This document shows, one piece after another, positions 24,674 to 33,352 of a stretch of 64,000 nucleotides of DNA. Numbering within the stretch: position 1 is the stretch's first letter; every line of letters begins with the position of its first letter. Location of the stretch: assembly GCA_027673765.1 (NCBI GenBank), contig JAQDWB010000003.1:1-64000 (forward strand). Direction: 5' to 3'. This DNA is from Coriobacteriaceae bacterium AM113-163 (lineage in GTDB: Bacteria; Actinomycetota; Coriobacteriia; Coriobacteriales; Coriobacteriaceae). The position numbers were made by a program, and so were the translations under genes. Below the pieces are notes generated by a model. It made no database searches. It saw only the letters and a list, made by a program, of their open reading frames with translations, and was not told where the DNA came from.

Positions 24674-27355
24674 CTACTCCTTCTCGACCGCGCGCATGAT
24701 CGCCTTGTAGATCTCCATCAGCGGGATGATCAGGAAGGCCAGGCCCAGGGCAGCGACAACGCCCTTGAGCTCAAGCGTCACGGGGCCAAAGAACATCTCG
24801 GCAAGCGTCGGCTGCACGGTTACGATCACCGTCAGCACCAGCGCCAGCGCGGCGGAAGCCCACAGCCACTTGTTCTGCTTCTTCATGGTGAACAGCGACG
24901 CACGACGGCTGCGCATATTGAAGCAGTGGAAAATCTCGACCATGTTGAGCGTGATGAACGCCATCATCACGCCTTCCTCGTCGGCATTGCCGGCGATCAT
25001 ATCGGCGATGTGGATGTAGCCCATGTCAAAGTACACGCCCACAAAGAAGCTCGCCAGCACCAGCACGGTGATGATAAGGCCCTGGACCACACAGTCCAGG
25101 CCCATATGTCCGGCAAAGACACCGTCCTTGGCGTTGCGCGGCTTGCGCTTCATGATGTCGCCCTCGGCGTCCTCCATGCCCAACGCGAGCGCGGGGAAGC
25201 AGTCGGTGACCAGGTTCACCCACAGCAGCTGCACCGGCTGGAAGATGGTAAAGCCGATGAGCGTGGCGATAAACACCGAGAAGACCTCGGCAAGGTTAGC
25301 CGAAAGCAGGAACTGGATGACCTTGCGGATGTTGTCGTAGATGCGACGACCTTCTTCGCAGGCGCCGATGATGGTAGCGAAGTTGTCATCGGCAAGTACC
25401 ATGTCGGCGACGTTCTTGGTGACGTCGGTACCGGTGATGCCCATGCCAACGCCAATGTCGGCGCGCTTGATGGACGGGGCGTCGTTGACGCCATCGCCCG
25501 TCATGGCCACGATCTGGTCGCGCGACTTCCAAGCCTCGACGATGCGTGTCTTGTGCTCGGGCTGGACGCGGGCGTACACGCCGTAGTCCTCGATGTGCGC
25601 GTCGAGTTCCTCGTCGCTCATGCGATCGAGGTCGGCACCGGTGATGGCATGGCTGCGATCGGTGACGATGCCCAGCTGCTTGGCGATGGCCACGGCGGTG
25701 TCGATGTGGTCGCCCGTGATCATGACGGTGCGAATGCCAGCGTCGTGGGCCTCGCGGATGGCTTCGGCCACCTCGGGACGAACCGGGTCGATCATGCCGG
25801 ACAGGCCGCAGAAGACCAGGTCGTGCTCGAGCGCAGCGGGGCTGCAGTCGCTCGGGACCTCGGTGTAGGTGCGGCTTGCCAGCGCCAGCACGCGCAGAGC
25901 CTCGTCGGCCATGGCCTTGTTGGCGGCCACGAGCTCGGCGCGACGCTCCTCGGTCAGCGGGACGACCCTGTCGCCGTCGTAGATATGGGTGCACAGGCCG
26001 ATCACCACGTCGGGCGCGCCCTTGGTGTACTGCTCGTACTCGCCATCCAAGGTCTCGACGATCACGGACATCATCTTGCGGCCCGAGTCGAACGGGGCCT
26101 CGCCCACGCGCGGATGCTCGGCAGTCAGGCCGGTGAGGCCAGCCTTGCCGGCGTCGTTGACGAGCGCGCACTCGGTCGGCTCGCCCACGGCCTCGCCCAT
26201 CTCCTCATCCCACTGGGCATCGGAGCACAGCGCCATGCCAGCCAGGAACTTCTCCTTGGGCGCGGCGAGTTCGTGCTTGACGACGGTCATCTTGTTCTGG
26301 GTAAGGGTACCGGTCTTGTCGGAGCAGATGGTCTGTGTGCAGCCAAGGGTCTCGACGGCGGAAAGCTTACGGATAATCGCCTGGCGCTTGGCCATCTTGG
26401 TCACGCCGAGCGAAAGCACGATGGTCACGACGGCGACCAGGCCCTCGGGGATGGCGGCGACGGCAAGCGAGACGGCGACCATAAAGGTGTCGAGCAGGGC
26501 GGTCGGGTCGGTAAGAACGTTGCCCACGCCGTGGCGGATGATATCAACGCCAAAGATGACGACGCAGATGACGATAACCATGATGGTGAGGATGCGGCTG
26601 AGCTCGGCGAGCTTCACCTGCAACGGCGTGAGCTCTTCCTTGGCCTCGGCCAGGGCGCCGGCGATCTTGCCCATCTCGGTGTTCATGCCGGTGCCGACCA
26701 CGACGGCGCGACCACGGCCGTACACGACGGTGGAGCCCATATAGCACATGTTCTTACGGTCGCCGAGCGGCACGTCGTCGGTGCCGGCGGCGAGCTCGAT
26801 CACGTTGGCATGCTTCTCGACGGGCACGGACTCGCCGGTGAGCGCGGCCTCTTCGATCTTCATCGTGGCGCTCTCGAGCACGCGGCAGTCGGCCGGGACG
26901 GAGTCGCCCGCCTCGAGCATGATCACGTCGCCGGGCACGAGCTCGGCGCTCGGCAGGTGCACGAGCTTGCCGTCGCGTAGCACCTTGGACTGCGCCGCAC
27001 TCATCTCCTGCAGGGCCTCGAGGGCCTCCTCGCTCTTGGCTTCCTGGACCACGCCCAGCACCGAGTTGACGATAACGACGAACATGATGATGGCAACATC
27101 GGCAAAGTCGGGCTCGCCCTTGACCATGCCCGTGAGCGCACTGATGACGGCGGCAACGATCAGCATGATGACCATGGGGTCGGCCATCTGTTCAAAGAAA
27201 CGCTTCCACAGCGGCGTCTTCTCAGCTTCCTCGAGCTTGTTAGGGCCTGTCTTGGCGAGGCGCGACGACGCCTCGTCGTTGCTCAGGCCGAGGTTCTCAT
27301 CGACACCTTGGTCGCTGAGCACCTCCGCCGCGGCGGACAGGTATTCCTTTTGCAT
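24674..27355 (-). CDS. P-type cation-transporting ATPase (Ca-type, PMR1/SERCA-like)
   Basis: 893-residue membrane pump. Domains in order: cation ATPase N-terminal domain, M1-M2, actuator with TGESVPVEKH, M3-M4 with IPEGLVAVVTIVLSLG (the Ca-site PEGL), phosphorylation motif DKTGTLTQNKMT (Asp346), nucleotide-binding domain, hinge MTGDGVNDAPSIKRADIGV, then M5-M10 with NLVTDCFPALALGMED. The PEGL motif and the N-x-x-x-D of M6 point to calcium export, possibly manganese. GGAGGGG precedes the ATG. Monocistronic with its own terminator. No regulatory gene is adjacent. Confidence 0.92.
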   Translation of the reverse strand: MQKEYLSAAAEVLSDQGVDENLGLSNDEASSRLAKTGPNKLEEAEKTPLWKRFFEQMADPMVIMLIVAAVISALTGMVKGEPDFADVAIIMFVVIVNSVLGVVQEAKSEEALEALQEMSAAQSKVLRDGKLVHLPSAELVPGDVIMLEAGDSVPADCRVLESATMKIEEAALTGESVPVEKHANVIELAAGTDDVPLGDRKNMCYMGSTVVYGRGRAVVVGTGMNTEMGKIAGALAEAKEELTPLQVKLAELSRILTIMVIVICVVIFGVDIIRHGVGNVLTDPTALLDTFMVAVSLAVAAIPEGLVAVVTIVLSLGVTKMAKRQAIIRKLSAVETLGCTQTICSDKTGTLTQNKMTVVKHELAAPKEKFLAGMALCSDAQWDEEMGEAVGEPTECALVNDAGKAGLTGLTAEHPRVGEAPFDSGRKMMSVIVETLDGEYEQYTKGAPDVVIGLCTHIYDGDRVVPLTEERRAELVAANKAMADEALRVLALASRTYTEVPSDCSPAALEHDLVFCGLSGMIDPVRPEVAEAIREAHDAGIRTVMITGDHIDTAVAIAKQLGIVTDRSHAITGADLDRMSDEELDAHIEDYGVYARVQPEHKTRIVEAWKSRDQIVAMTGDGVNDAPSIKRADIGVGMGITGTDVTKNVADMVLADDNFATIIGACEEGRRIYDNIRKVIQFLLSANLAEVFSVFIATLIGFTIFQPVQLLWVNLVTDCFPALALGMEDAEGDIMKRKPRNAKDGVFAGHMGLDCVVQGLIITVLVLASFFVGVYFDMGYIHIADMIAGNADEEGVMMAFITLNMVEIFHCFNMRSRRASLFTMKKQNKWLWASAALALVLTVIVTVQPTLAEMFFGPVTLELKGVVAALGLAFLIIPLMEIYKAIMRAVEKE

Positions 27356-27797
27356 ATAGAGTCCCCTCCTGGGATTCGGGCCACTCAGCAGATTGATGCC
27401 CGATCATAATTCCCAGGAGAAGGGCAAGGGCTCATCAAGGCTGCCGTGCTGAGCGGCAGTTGATAGTGGAGCTATGGTACCCCAAAGCGACGCGTCTAGC
27501 CAAAACAATCCATCTGGAAATATGGTCCCACCGCAACGGTGCAGACCATGTGATGCTCAACATTGATAAAACGTTTTTTCTTCGGCACATCGTCAAACTG
27601 AAATATCGCCCAGATAGCAGCGGTTAGAGCGGTTGGTAAAGATTTTTCATATACCGTTTTTCTCGCAAAAAATGAACTTCTAATTCGGCATACGGTCGAT
27701 TTTATGGGGTATTCGGTCAGCATTTCGTTATAATCAACACGGTTTTATTTCTTATGGTTTATCTATCAGCGCAAGACGATGTCAGATGGAGGTCTGA
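27356..27797. other. Intergenic region between divergent ATPase and pyk genes
   Basis: 442 bp with no convincing gene; it becomes AT-rich from about 27560. It holds the pyk promoter near 27700-27734 and must hold the ATPase promoter on the other strand. An open frame at 27496-27723 has no SD and no recognisable product. Confidence 0.6.
27705..27734 (+). promoter_or_regulatory. pyk promoter -10
   Basis: Perfect TATAAT at 27729-27734, 64 nt before the pyk start, inside an AT-rich stretch. No good -35 is visible at 16-18 nt. Confidence 0.5.
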
Positions 27798-29258
27798 ATG
27801 TACAAGCGCACCAAGATTGTATGCACCATGGGTCCCGCCTGCGATAGCGACGAGACCATCCGCGAGATGATCAAGGCGGGCATGAACGTCGCCCGTTTTA
27901 ACTTCTCGCACGGATCCTACGACGAGCACCACGGTCGCATCGAGCGCGTCCGTCGTATTTCCAAGGAGCTCGGTCTGCCCGTCGGCATCCTGCTCGACAC
28001 CAAGGGCCCCGAGGTCCGCACCGGCCTTCTGGTCGATGGCAAGAAGGTTGCCGTCAAGACCGGCGACAAGATTGTCGTCACCGCTCAGCCCACGTCCGAG
28101 GATTTCCACGGCACCGCTGAGCACATCTCCCTCGACTACCTGGCTCTGCCCTCCGAGGTCGAGAAGGGCTCCCTCATCCTGATCGATGACGGCCTGGTTG
28201 CCCTCGAGGTCGAGTCCGTCAGCGGCCAGGACATGACCTGCGTCGTTAAGAACGACGGCCTGATTGGCGAGCGCAAGGGCGTCAACATGCCCAACGTCAA
28301 CATTTCGCTGCCCGCCATCACCGAGCGCGATCGTCAGGACATCCTCTTTGGCCTGACCGAGAACATCGACTACATCGCCGCTTCCTTCATCCGTGACGGC
28401 GAGTCCGTCCGCGGCATCCGCAAGCTTTGCCGCGAGAACGGTGGCGAGCACGTGACGATCTTCCCGAAGATCGAGTGCGCCCTGGGCGTCGAGAACTTCG
28501 ACGAGATCCTCGAGGCTTCCGACGGCATCATGGTCGCCCGTGGCGACCTGGGTATCGAGATCAAGCCCGAGCTCGTTCCGCACATCCAGAAGGAGATCAT
28601 CGCCAAGTGCAACGCGGCCTACAAGCCCGTTATCACCGCTACGCAGATGCTCGACTCCATGCAGCAGAACCCGCGCCCGACGCGCGCCGAGGTTGCCGAC
28701 GTTGCTAACGCCATCTACGACGGCACCGACGCCGTTATGCTGTCCGGCGAGTCCGCTGCCGGTAAGTACCCGGTCGAGGCCGTTAAGATGCAGGCCAGCA
28801 TTGCTCTCGAGACCGAGAAGTACCTCCCGGCCCACGCTCCGCTCGAGGTTCCGGCCGACGCTCACGGCACCCGCGTCGTCAACAACGTTGTGGGTATGTC
28901 CGCTGTGAACATGGCCACCACCGTTGGCGCCAAGTGCATCACCGTGCCGACGACCACCGGTCGTACCGCTCGCCTGATCTCGCACTTCCGCCCCAACATG
29001 CCGATCTGCGCGTTCTCCCGCCACGAGTGGGCCGTCCAGCAGATGATCATGTACTGGGGCGTTATCCCGCACCAGGCCGAGATTACCCAGGGCACCGTCA
29101 ACGGCACGATCGTCAAGGCGATCGAGACCGCTAAGGAGCTCGGCTACGTCGAGGCTGGCGATTTGACCGTCGCTACCGCCGGCGATCCCCGCATGAGCGT
29201 CCAGCTCGAGGACAAGGTCTCCTCGACCAACGTCGCTTACGTCGCTCAGGTGCGTTAA
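27798..29258 (+). CDS. pyk: Pyruvate kinase
   Basis: Converts phosphoenolpyruvate and ADP to pyruvate and ATP, the last step of glycolysis. It has 486 residues: N-terminal TKIVCTMGPA and MNVARFNFSHG, catalytic DTKGPEVRTG, metal-binding FPKIECALGVENFDEI and ARGDLG. The K-containing signature and ATQMLDSM with PTRAEVADVANAI follow, then a C-terminal allosteric domain. GGAGGTC precedes the ATG. The codon bias is stronger than in its neighbours, which suits a highly expressed glycolytic gene. It is monocistronic with a strong terminator. Confidence 0.97.
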   Translation: MYKRTKIVCTMGPACDSDETIREMIKAGMNVARFNFSHGSYDEHHGRIERVRRISKELGLPVGILLDTKGPEVRTGLLVDGKKVAVKTGDKIVVTAQPTSEDFHGTAEHISLDYLALPSEVEKGSLILIDDGLVALEVESVSGQDMTCVVKNDGLIGERKGVNMPNVNISLPAITERDRQDILFGLTENIDYIAASFIRDGESVRGIRKLCRENGGEHVTIFPKIECALGVENFDEILEASDGIMVARGDLGIEIKPELVPHIQKEIIAKCNAAYKPVITATQMLDSMQQNPRPTRAEVADVANAIYDGTDAVMLSGESAAGKYPVEAVKMQASIALETEKYLPAHAPLEVPADAHGTRVVNNVVGMSAVNMATTVGAKCITVPTTTGRTARLISHFRPNMPICAFSRHEWAVQQMIMYWGVIPHQAEITQGTVNGTIVKAIETAKELGYVEAGDLTVATAGDPRMSVQLEDKVSSTNVAYVAQVR

Positions 29259-29286
29259 GTCGTACTTGCAAGCATGTTTGCATTGC

Positions 29287-29325
29287 AAAGGGCCCGGAAG
29301 GCTTCGCCTTCCGGGCCCTTTTTTA
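29287..29325 (+). terminator. pyk terminator
   Basis: Perfect 16-bp hairpin AAAGGGCCCGGAAGGC with TTCG loop and a T6 tail. Confidence 0.95.
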
Positions 29326-29351
29326 AGACCTTCTTCATATGCAGCTTCATC

Positions 29352-29465
29352 GATTTGCGTTCAGTCGCAAGCCTCTCCGATGCCGAGCGCACCACCGAAG
29401 ATGCCCTGCGGCGGGAGCTATTGGTCGATTGGGATGAGCTGTTCGCCGTTAAGCCGGCCAGCTAG
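29352..29465 (+). pseudogene. Possible gene remnant downstream of pyk
   Basis: An in-frame stretch after the pyk terminator reads RSVASLSDAERTTEDALR and ends with a stop at 29463-29465. Its acidic helical composition looks protein-like, but there is no ATG or SD; only TTG near 29352 could start it. It may be a decayed C-terminal fragment. Low certainty. Confidence 0.2.
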
Positions 29466-30310
29466 CAGCTAGCGATCAGGGGGACTGCGGGAACGTCAGA
29501 AGCAGCAACGCGAGCCGCAAATCCCGCCTCGGTTAGCTCGATGACCTCGGTAAACGTTGCATCGAAAAACTCCTCGGTTAGCAGTCGATACGGCGGATGA
29601 TCGGGCTCGCCGGGGTTTTCGCGTACAATCTCGTGCATGACGCCGATAGTCTTGAGCACATATTCTTTATAGATGGGATACTGCCCAAAACGCGTCGCAG
29701 CGGTATAGAGGCGATCGGTCGCACGCGGAATGGAAACGATGCCCAGCGTCTTGCCAAACCAGTCAAAATCACCCTGCTTTTTAATGCGGAATTCCTCGCA
29801 CGGCTTGCCGCCGTGTGCTTCCAGATACTGGTTCACACGCGTGTTCCATACCGTGTCGGCCACCAGATGCGACCAGACGCCCAGCGTTAAATCGAGCAGC
29901 GACTGCGCCACATCTTCGGACGCAAGCGAGAACTCACAGGCGCCTGGACCGACAACCGGCTCGGCATCCCTGTAGCGCTGAGGATAGTGCACGCGGTTCA
30001 GTCGCTCGCGCTCCTCGACAATCGAGGTAGCCTCAGCAGGTTCGCCCGCGGGTGCGCCTTTAAGCAGCGGCGCCACATAGGTATCCCAGAACTCGTGCTC
30101 GCGCGGCTTAGGGATAGGCTCGGGCTTTGCAAAGTGCGTAATACGGTACGGGATGGGATCGGCGATGCCAGGGACCATATAGCCCACGAAGATATCCGGA
30201 ACCACGCAGCCAAACAAAAAGGCATTGCGGTCGCGCACGCTATCGGCAAGCACGCTAGCACGTGTCAGCAAGCGCTCCGTTTGAGCGATATGAATGTTCC
30301 AACTTGGCAT
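29462..30310 (-). CDS. Zinc-dependent phospholipase C-like protein
   Basis: 282-residue protein of the bacterial zinc-dependent phospholipase C-like fold. It begins MPSWNIHIAQTERLL with an early His, then FLFGCVVPDIFVGY, and an H-x3-D metal motif in LGVWSHLVADTVWN. No signal peptide is present, so it acts in the cytosol and may not be a secreted lipase. The start was set at the second ATG (30310), which has GGGGGTGG upstream; ATG at 30322 is also possible. It lies 78 bp downstream of nikO on the same strand. The substrate is unknown. Confidence 0.75.
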   Translation of the reverse strand: MPSWNIHIAQTERLLTRASVLADSVRDRNAFLFGCVVPDIFVGYMVPGIADPIPYRITHFAKPEPIPKPREHEFWDTYVAPLLKGAPAGEPAEATSIVEERERLNRVHYPQRYRDAEPVVGPGACEFSLASEDVAQSLLDLTLGVWSHLVADTVWNTRVNQYLEAHGGKPCEEFRIKKQGDFDWFGKTLGIVSIPRATDRLYTAATRFGQYPIYKEYVLKTIGVMHEIVRENPGEPDHPPYRLLTEEFFDATFTEVIELTEAGFAARVAASDVPAVPLIASC

Positions 30311-30388
30311 AGCCACCCCCATAAAACCTGGTTAACTATACCATCACGGCAGAGTCGCACAGGCGGCCATACATACCCTACGCAGCAA

Positions 30389-31144
30389 CTATTCCGCAGC
30401 ACCGCTTTCGGTTCCATACGACGGCACGGGCGCCTCGACCACATGGTGATATCGATCGATATAGATGGCACGGGCCCCCAGGCGGCGCACCAAATCTTGA
30501 TGGTGCGTACTCATCAAAACCGTCTTACCGGCAGCAACGTAGGCCAGCAAAAAGTTGACTACGATGTCGCACGAGTCCTCATCGAGCCCGTTGGTGGGCT
30601 CATCGAGCACTAGGATATCGGGGTTCATCGATACGACTGCCGCCAGCGCAACGCGCTTCTTTTGCCCGCCCGAAAGCTGATAGGGCGAGGCATCGACCAG
30701 ATCGGCAACCTGGAACAGCTCCATGGCATCGCGGACGCGGCGCTCGAGCTCGTCTGTCGGCAGCCCCATCTGCGCGGGACCAAAAGCAACTTCCTCGCCC
30801 ACCGTGGCACAGAACAGCTGGGCGTCGGCATTCTGGAACACAAAGCCCACGCGCTGATGAAAACGCTGAGCGGCTGCGGAATCCTTGAGATATGCCGCAT
30901 CGACCACGCGCCCATCGAACAGGTACGCACCCGCGTCCGTGAGCTCAAGGCCGTTAATAAGGCGCATGATCGTCGTCTTGCCACAACCGTTAGGACCAAG
31001 CAGGGCAACGAGTTCACCACGATCGACCTGCAGCGAAACGCCGTCGACCACCGTATGCCCCGTATATGAGAACACCACGTTGCGCAGCTCGATGAGCGGC
31101 GCGGCCTCGCCGCCCGCACCGTTCGTGCCCGCCGCACTATTCAT
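30389..31144 (-). CDS. nikO: ECF nickel/cobalt transporter ATP-binding subunit
   Basis: Energises the NikMNQO importer at the membrane. The 251-residue ABC ATPase has Walker A LLGPNGCGKTTIMRLI, Q-loop VFQNADAQLF, signature YQLSGGQKKRVALA and Walker B ILVLDEPTNGLD. The switch histidine lies in MSTHHQDLV. The start is uncertain: ATG 31144 lacks a good SD. TTG at 31156 behind AAGGGCGAC, or ATG 31180 overlapping no upstream codon of nikQ, are alternatives. It follows nikQ by under 60 bp and is its natural partner. Confidence 0.9.
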   Translation of the reverse strand: MNSAAGTNGAGGEAAPLIELRNVVFSYTGHTVVDGVSLQVDRGELVALLGPNGCGKTTIMRLINGLELTDAGAYLFDGRVVDAAYLKDSAAAQRFHQRVGFVFQNADAQLFCATVGEEVAFGPAQMGLPTDELERRVRDAMELFQVADLVDASPYQLSGGQKKRVALAAVVSMNPDILVLDEPTNGLDEDSCDIVVNFLLAYVAAGKTVLMSTHHQDLVRRLGARAIYIDRYHHVVEAPVPSYGTESGAAE

Positions 31145-31202
31145 ATCGATCGTCAAAACGTCGCCCTTCCCTATTTGCATCCCCAGTAAGAACCAGCAGC
31201 GC

Positions 31203-32039
31203 CTACAGCACGGCGCACAACACTGCCAGCAGTGCCACGCCGGCCGCATAGACCGCATCGCGCCAGCCAAACCCGGCGCGCGCGGGCGCCGGATACGCAC
31301 CGGCAAAGCCGCGGCAAAGCATAGCCTCGTCCATCGCGTGGCTACATTCCATCGCCTTGATAAACGTCATGCCCATGATACCCGCCAGCGAGTCGGTGCG
31401 CGAAAAACCCGCAGGCGCACGACCCACGCTGCGCAGCATGACCGATTCGCACAGATCGTGCGCCGTGCGTCCCAGCACCTCGATATGCTTGAGCGCCATA
31501 TCGAAAGTAAAGATGACCTCGTCGGGCAGGTGCAACATTTTGAGCGCCGCCGACATGCGGCTCCAGGTAAGCGTCCATGAAACGCCCAGCACCAGCGACA
31601 CATTAATGAAGGTCTTGAGCGCGATCTTGAGCATGGCGCCCGTGGCAGACGCGCCCAGCAGCAGGGCAGGCAGTGCCAAAACCACCGCGAGCCCCGCAGC
31701 GCCAAGCGCCGGCACAAAGGTTGCCCGCAGCCCGCGTACGGGGCGCACGGCAACGAGCACCAGCGCGATAGCCGCCATCAACATGAGGTAAAGCGGGCTC
31801 TGTGTCAGGCACACGCACAGAACGCAGACGAACATCCCCACCAGGCGCACCGGAGCCGAAACGCAAGAAAGGGCGCGGTCGACCATCGACCCGCCCTCGT
31901 GCGCGCCTCCACCCAGGCGAACCCGCTCAAGCAGGCTCGCCAGGTGTAGGACATTCTTTTGCATCACACGATGCCGAGCCCCCGCGGGCTCGTATCGCTG
32001 CTCGACCGCAAGCCAGCTAGGCAGCTCGGCTATTGCCAT
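31203..32039 (-). CDS. nikQ: ECF transporter transmembrane T component
   Basis: 278-residue CbiQ/NikQ-type membrane subunit coupling the ATPase to the substrate-binding NikMN. Four to five hydrophobic segments are visible: LVGMFVCVLCVCLTQSPLYL, LMAAIALVLVAV, GLAVVLALPALLLGA and a C-terminal VYAAGVALLAVLCAVL. The coupling motif region includes AMECSHAMDEAMLCRGF, matching the A-R-G-type helix of T components. ATG 32039 has GGAAAG upstream and overlaps nikMN by 23 bp. The protein has an unusually polar N-terminus. Confidence 0.88.
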   Translation of the reverse strand: MAIAELPSWLAVEQRYEPAGARHRVMQKNVLHLASLLERVRLGGGAHEGGSMVDRALSCVSAPVRLVGMFVCVLCVCLTQSPLYLMLMAAIALVLVAVRPVRGLRATFVPALGAAGLAVVLALPALLLGASATGAMLKIALKTFINVSLVLGVSWTLTWSRMSAALKMLHLPDEVIFTFDMALKHIEVLGRTAHDLCESVMLRSVGRAPAGFSRTDSLAGIMGMTFIKAMECSHAMDEAMLCRGFAGAYPAPARAGFGWRDAVYAAGVALLAVLCAVL

Positions 32040-33102
32040 GAGCACCGCTTTCCTTGACCGTCAGCGAGACCAGGCGAAATGCGATGGTCAGCACCGCCAC
32101 GCCAATCACGCCCGAAAGAATATACATCGCAGCCTGGCCGGCAAAGCCAAGACCCTGCTCCTCGGAATAGGCCTGCAGATAATCGACCGTGGGCAGGGCA
32201 TCGGCAAAGGTCGGGGTATCGAGGCCGACCGAAGCCTGCAGGCTGTCGTCGCCAGCCTCCTGAACGGCAGTCGCGGCGCCCTCGGCGTCCCACTCGCCCC
32301 ATGCGTCACCCGTGGCCAGCAGGCCCAGCGGCGTGGCCACAACAAGCACGGCGACCAGGATGAGCGTGGGGACCAGCGAGGTCTTCTTAGCGGCAGCGCT
32401 CTCGGCAGCAAGCTGGCCATCGACGGCCTCGGGCCCGACGATAACGCTCGGCGCCGTCTTCTTAATGAAACCATAGATGGCGGCCGTCGCCACGCCCTCG
32501 ACCACGCCGGCAACCAGCATATGCGGGATCAACATGGCAGGAATAGCCACGGACAGCGGGAAGGGGCAGTACAGCGGAGCGCCCGAAGCGTTGGTGAAGA
32601 GCATCGGCTGAATACCAAACTCGATTGCCGCGCACAGGGCCGCCAGGCACAGGCCGACCCAGCCGCTCACGATGGCCGAAACCGAGGTGCCCCAGCTCTT
32701 GTCGTGCAGACGGCTGTTGAGCGCACGGAACACGATAGCAGCGGTAAACGGCAGCACAAAGGCCATGTTAAAGCAGTTGGCGCCAAAGGACAGAACGCCG
32801 CCGTCGCCAAACAGCAGCGCCTGCAGCGCGAGTGCAACCGAGACTGCAATGGCAGCAGCCTCGGGGCCCAGCAGCAGCGTGATGAGCGCGCCACCAACAG
32901 CGTGACCAGTGGTGCCGCCAGGCAGCGGCACGTTGAACATCATGAGCAAGAAGGAGAATGCAGCGCAAATACCCAGAAAGGCCATATGCTCGCGATCGAG
33001 CGTGGCGCGCACTTTCTTGATGCAGTGAACCCATACGGGCACCATCGCCACCGCCATAACGGCATCGGTCTGCGGGGACAGGTAGTTATCTGGAATGTGC
33101 AT
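32017..33102 (-). CDS. nikMN: ECF nickel transporter substrate-binding subunit, NikM-NikN fusion
   Basis: 361-residue fusion. The NikM/CbiM domain (about 1-215) begins MHIPDNYLSPQTDAVM; the N-terminal Met-His-x-x ligand is used for metal capture in this family. It continues with LPGGTTGHAVGGALITLLLGP and GDGGVLSFGANCFNMAFVLP. A PDGLE/NikN-like C-terminal part has two hydrophobic segments (VPTLILVAVLVVATPLGLLA and AAMYILSGVIGVAVLTIAF). An M-N fusion and the NikR-like operator upstream suggest nickel rather than cobalt. GGGAGG precedes the ATG. Confidence 0.9.
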   Translation of the reverse strand: MHIPDNYLSPQTDAVMAVAMVPVWVHCIKKVRATLDREHMAFLGICAAFSFLLMMFNVPLPGGTTGHAVGGALITLLLGPEAAAIAVSVALALQALLFGDGGVLSFGANCFNMAFVLPFTAAIVFRALNSRLHDKSWGTSVSAIVSGWVGLCLAALCAAIEFGIQPMLFTNASGAPLYCPFPLSVAIPAMLIPHMLVAGVVEGVATAAIYGFIKKTAPSVIVGPEAVDGQLAAESAAAKKTSLVPTLILVAVLVVATPLGLLATGDAWGEWDAEGAATAVQEAGDDSLQASVGLDTPTFADALPTVDYLQAYSEEQGLGFAGQAAMYILSGVIGVAVLTIAFRLVSLTVKESGAHGNSRAA

Positions 33103-33159
33103 ATACGCCTCCCGGTTGCCGGCACATGGGATTGCAGCGCCGCTTGAACCATTTCATCA

Positions 33160-33187
33160 GTGTTACGAGCTAGATGATTCGTAACAC
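33160..33187. promoter_or_regulatory. NikR-like operator upstream of nikMNQO
   Basis: Perfect dyad GTGTTAC-N14-GTAACAC (extended GTGTTACGA ... TCGTAACAC), 58 bp upstream of nikMN. It matches the class of NikR sites known upstream of nickel transporters in several phyla. No nikR gene is in the window. Confidence 0.65.
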
Positions 33188-33205
33188 GCCGCAGGCTATG
33201 ATAGC

Positions 33206-33243
33206 AAAACGGCGCGCCGCCACAAAAGCAGCACGCCGTTTTG
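33206..33243 (-). terminator. Terminator of pheST operon
   Basis: Arms AAAACGGCG / CGCCGTTTT flank a 20-nt loop; the T-run works on either strand. It lies downstream of pheT and upstream of nikMN. Confidence 0.6.
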
Positions 33244-33352
33244 TAATGCGCGTGTCATATATGCAGGGTCAGCGATGCCTTATTCCGAACACCGCGGTCG
33301 CGCAGAGCTCCGCAGCAACCGCCATCAGGCCCTACGCCCCCCATCGCAAGCC

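Noticed and set aside
24926..26980. 684-codon open frame opposite the P-type ATPase
   Set aside because: GC-rich shadow of a well-supported gene; its product is a low-complexity His/Asp/Gly string without family motifs.
27496..27723. 75-codon open frame in the ATPase-pyk gap
   Set aside because: No SD, lies in AT-rich promoter DNA, no protein-like features.
27759..29288. 509-codon open frame opposite pyk
   Set aside because: Shadow of pyruvate kinase, whose motifs are complete on the plus strand.
33103..33352. Cobalamin riboswitch upstream of the ECF transporter
   Set aside because: No B12-box or long leader; the gap is short and holds a NikR-like dyad and the pheT terminator.
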